From assembly GCF_047495875.1 (NCBI RefSeq), contig NC_092462.1, forward strand, positions 41,701,669 to 41,765,668: DNA of 64,000 bases, in the 5' to 3' direction. This DNA comes from Pithys albifrons albifrons (taxonomy: Eukaryota; Chordata; Aves; Passeriformes; Thamnophilidae). The first letter of the stretch is position 1, and each line of letters starts with the position of its first letter. The position numbers and the translations under genes were made by a program. Shown here one piece after another: positions 61,601 to 64,000 of this stretch. The notes under the pieces are model-generated. The model was not told the origin of the DNA. It saw only the letters and a program-made list of their open reading frames with translations, and did not search any database.

Positions 61601-62141
61601 CCACAGATGTGGAATACTGTGAAGGGAGATTAAACTCCAGTGCATTAAAAGGCAGTGTACCACTACTTTTTCTTTCTTGCCTTACAGAATAAAGGGCAGG
61701 AGTAGCACTACAAGTTCACTACAGCAGAGAAGTTTTATCTATATTTATCTTTTCTTCATTAATGCTGATACATCAAAAACTATCTCTTAAATACAGAAAA
61801 GCATTACTCTTTCACGTGGCATTATGGACACAAAACATGCATACATGTGCTTTTGAAATTTTTTTAATGTTCTTTTTTTATGATTTTTTTTTCTGAAACA
61901 TGATTTCCTTTAAGGATTTGATTCAAGACAACTTCTTTTCATGAACAACTCATTATTTTCTTCTCGCTGCCTCCCATGAAAACCATCTACAACCTTAAAA
62001 ATTTGTATTTAATTTGACAGCTCTTTGCTTTCACTTAACAGCATCTCAGCAGCTGTGATCAGTACTGTTACATGTAACTTTAGAACAGGCACACTGCTTG
62101 CAGAGGTGTCAACAGCCCTCAACCTCCAGTTGCTGCTTCCT
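58623..62141. other. intergenic, no gene seen
   Basis: A GC-rich patch at 58626-58980 abuts the 5' truncation of the CR1 copy and is of unknown origin. The rest is AT-rich. The 167-codon frame at 60743-61246 has no recognised domain and no coding character. Confidence 0.5.
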
Positions 62142-62240
62142 AGAGTCACAGAATATCCTGTGTTGGAAGAGACCCACAGGGATCATCAAGTCCAACTCCT
62201 GGCACTGCAGAGGACAACCCCAAGAATCCCACTGTGTGTA
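62142..62240 (-). mobile_element. CR1 3' end fragment
   Basis: Plus strand AGAGTCACAGAATATCCTGT, then GACCCACAGGGATCATCAAG and GAGGACAACCCCAAGAATCC, the reverse complement of the CR1 3' end. Similar subfamily to the copy at 40692. Confidence 0.9.
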
Positions 62241-63026
62241 TGAATCTTGGTTTAAGGATATGGGGCAAAACTAGATGGAAGCTGTAGAACAACCTACCCT
62301 GATTCCACTACATTTTGAAGACACATTCCACTTTATTTCCTTGCTGTGGAAGGTCTAATTCTGCAATCTAAAAAAAAAAAAAATAAAATTCCCCAACTTC
62401 TTGTTTCTGTGTTCCTGGAGTGGGAAGTATGCTGCTGCATAAGTCTATCTTCTTCCACATTTATGTTTGGGGAAAAAAGGTACCAATGTTAAGTGAGCAG
62501 AGAGTTTCTGAACTGGTGTTTGAAAATGCCATTTTTCTTCTTTGTATCCAAAACCCCACTTCTACTTGTTTCAGATGCTGAAGGTGGCATATTGAGTTGT
62601 ACAGTCATGTATTAATGCTTCCACAGAAGAACCAAGGTCTTTTGTGAGTGATGGTGTCCACAGTACCACAGACAGCTGCAGAGACTGCAGTTTTGAGGCA
62701 GTTTCTCGCTTGTTCTGATTGCCTAGTGAGACTGAAGAGAAAGCAGCACCAATTTCAAACATCCAGCTGCTTGCTTCCAAAGGCACCTCTGGCCAACAGT
62801 TTGAGAAGTCACTTTGCATGTAGCAGTTTCTTTGGTTTGGTATGTTTGAATTATGTGGCAAGCTTTTGTGCCCTTTAAAGATGTGGAGAAGTGGGCAAAC
62901 ATGAATCTCATGGAATCTGCAAAGAGAAAAACAATGTGCTCCGCCTGGGAGGGAATAAAACCTCATACACCACTACACGCTCCAGGCCCAGGTGATCCTT
63001 GGTGATATGAGGCCATTGAGGTAGGT

Positions 63027-63549
63027 GATCCTTGTTCTCTATTCAGCACTGGTGAGGCCACACCTGGCACACAGCGTCCAATTCTGGGCCTCCTTGTACA
63101 AGAGACCAGCAAAGGGCCACACAAGGATTATTAAAGGAACGGGAGCACCTCACATATGAGTAAAAGTTGAGAGAGGTGGGACTGCTGGGCCTAGAGAAGG
63201 CTCGGTTCTATCTCATGAATGTATATAAATACCTGAAGGGAGAGTGCAAAAATTAGAGAGTGAGGCTCTTTTCAGTGTGCTCAGTGACAGGACCATTGGG
63301 CACACAGACAATGAGGTTCCCTTTGAACACCAGGAAACCCCTTTTTCCTGTGCAGGTGACCAAGCAGTGGAGACGGTTGCCCTGAGAGGCTGAGGAATCT
63401 TCATTCTTGGAAATACTAAAAAAAAAATAAAAATGCCTGGACATCATCCTGGGCAATTGTCTCTAGGTGGTTCTGTGTAACCAAGGGGGTTGAACAAGAT
63501 GACCTCCAGACAACACCATTCCAATCGCAATCATCCCGTGATTCTGTGA
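63027..63549 (+). mobile_element. CR1 LINE fragment, 5'-truncated
   Basis: Starts with CTCTATTCAGCACTGGTGAG, continues through CACCTGGCACACAGCGTCCA and the late ORF2 region, and ends in GTGATTCTGTGAT. The frame is broken by several stops and an A-run at 63420. Confidence 0.9.
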
Positions 63550-64000
63550 TTTCTTCGGTATAAGCATCAACTATATATCCTTTTGCTTTATTTGTACACC
63601 TTTAGAGAACAGCTGATTATCAGCAACAGCTGTGACATTTCATACTCCAAAGATATTACGCATTATTTAAATTATTTAAATTTTGCAGATTTTGCCTGGA
63701 TTCATTATGTATTTTTTAAATTATTGGTCAGTGTAATTTTTTTATGCTGTTTGAAGTTGTTCTTAGTGGATTTAATTTATGAACACACAAGTACAGCTAA
63801 CTACAATTTATGCTGTTGTATTGTTTTTACACCAAGAAATTCAAAAGAGAGAACTGCTGAAATATTGTCATGTGTCTTATATGTGGACACAACCATTTCA
63901 TAACACATGCTTGACCATATGGAATTAATAACTTTTATACACATTTTACCTGGTAATAAGATACCAAAGGAATTTTTGTATGAATTATAATCTTTTTCTT

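Noticed and set aside
62571..62966. 131-codon minus-strand frame with Cys/His residues
   Set aside because: The Cys and His spacing does not form a zinc-finger pattern and no family is recognised.

Overview
The window looks like a bird nuclear chromosome. The visible repeats are CR1 LINE fragments, mostly 5'-truncated and several ending in the typical ATTCTGTGA-like 3' tail. There are also endogenous-retrovirus LTRs of the kind common in avian genomes, and no L1- or Alu-like material. DNA between the features is AT-rich. A neoavian, probably a passerine, fits best, but the species cannot be fixed from the sequence alone.

Only one protein-coding gene is supported: DCTD (deoxycytidylate deaminase) on the minus strand. 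Its six coding exons lie at 31236-31202, 27107-27002, 25672-25537, 16465-16349, 15164-15068 and 13199-13121. They join in phase through GT-AG introns to about 189 residues, the length of the longer human isoform as I remember it. The two zinc-binding/catalytic motifs (HAE and PCxxC) are both in exon 4. Exon 1 sits in a CpG island (about 30.6-31.5 kb). That island holds a roughly 120-bp imperfect inverted repeat around the start codon and a GC-rich minisatellite just inside intron 1. A further open segment with good splice signals (18297-18231) in intron 3 may be an undescribed alternative or poison exon. The likely polyadenylation signal is near 11.58 kb.

The rest is intergenic. At 1.4-2.5 kb there is a long solo LTR. 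CR1 fragments lie at 6.3, 10.7, 14.7, 40.7, 46.3, 58.0, 62.1 and 63.0 kb, and pieces of a much older CR1 at 43.1-43.6 and 45.5-45.9 kb. A 5S-rRNA-derived element (SINE or pseudogene) is at 46.7 kb. A 1.6-kb polypurine satellite (GGGAA/GGGGA) spans 48.25-49.86 kb. A (CTTTG)12 microsatellite lies at 53.2 kb. A 3.4-kb decayed ERV at 53.4-56.8 kb keeps a 5' LTR with a perfectly duplicated core promoter, a leader with short hydrophobic ORFs, a gag-like remnant and a truncated 3' LTR; it may contain a second LTR inserted in the opposite direction.

Most other open frames are chance or repeat-driven. No CRISPR array, operon or prokaryotic system is present. The most interesting candidates are the unannotated DCTD exon, the palindromic DCTD promoter, the pure-purine satellite, the duplicated LTR promoter, and a 54-bp element present in two diverged copies 47 kb apart.
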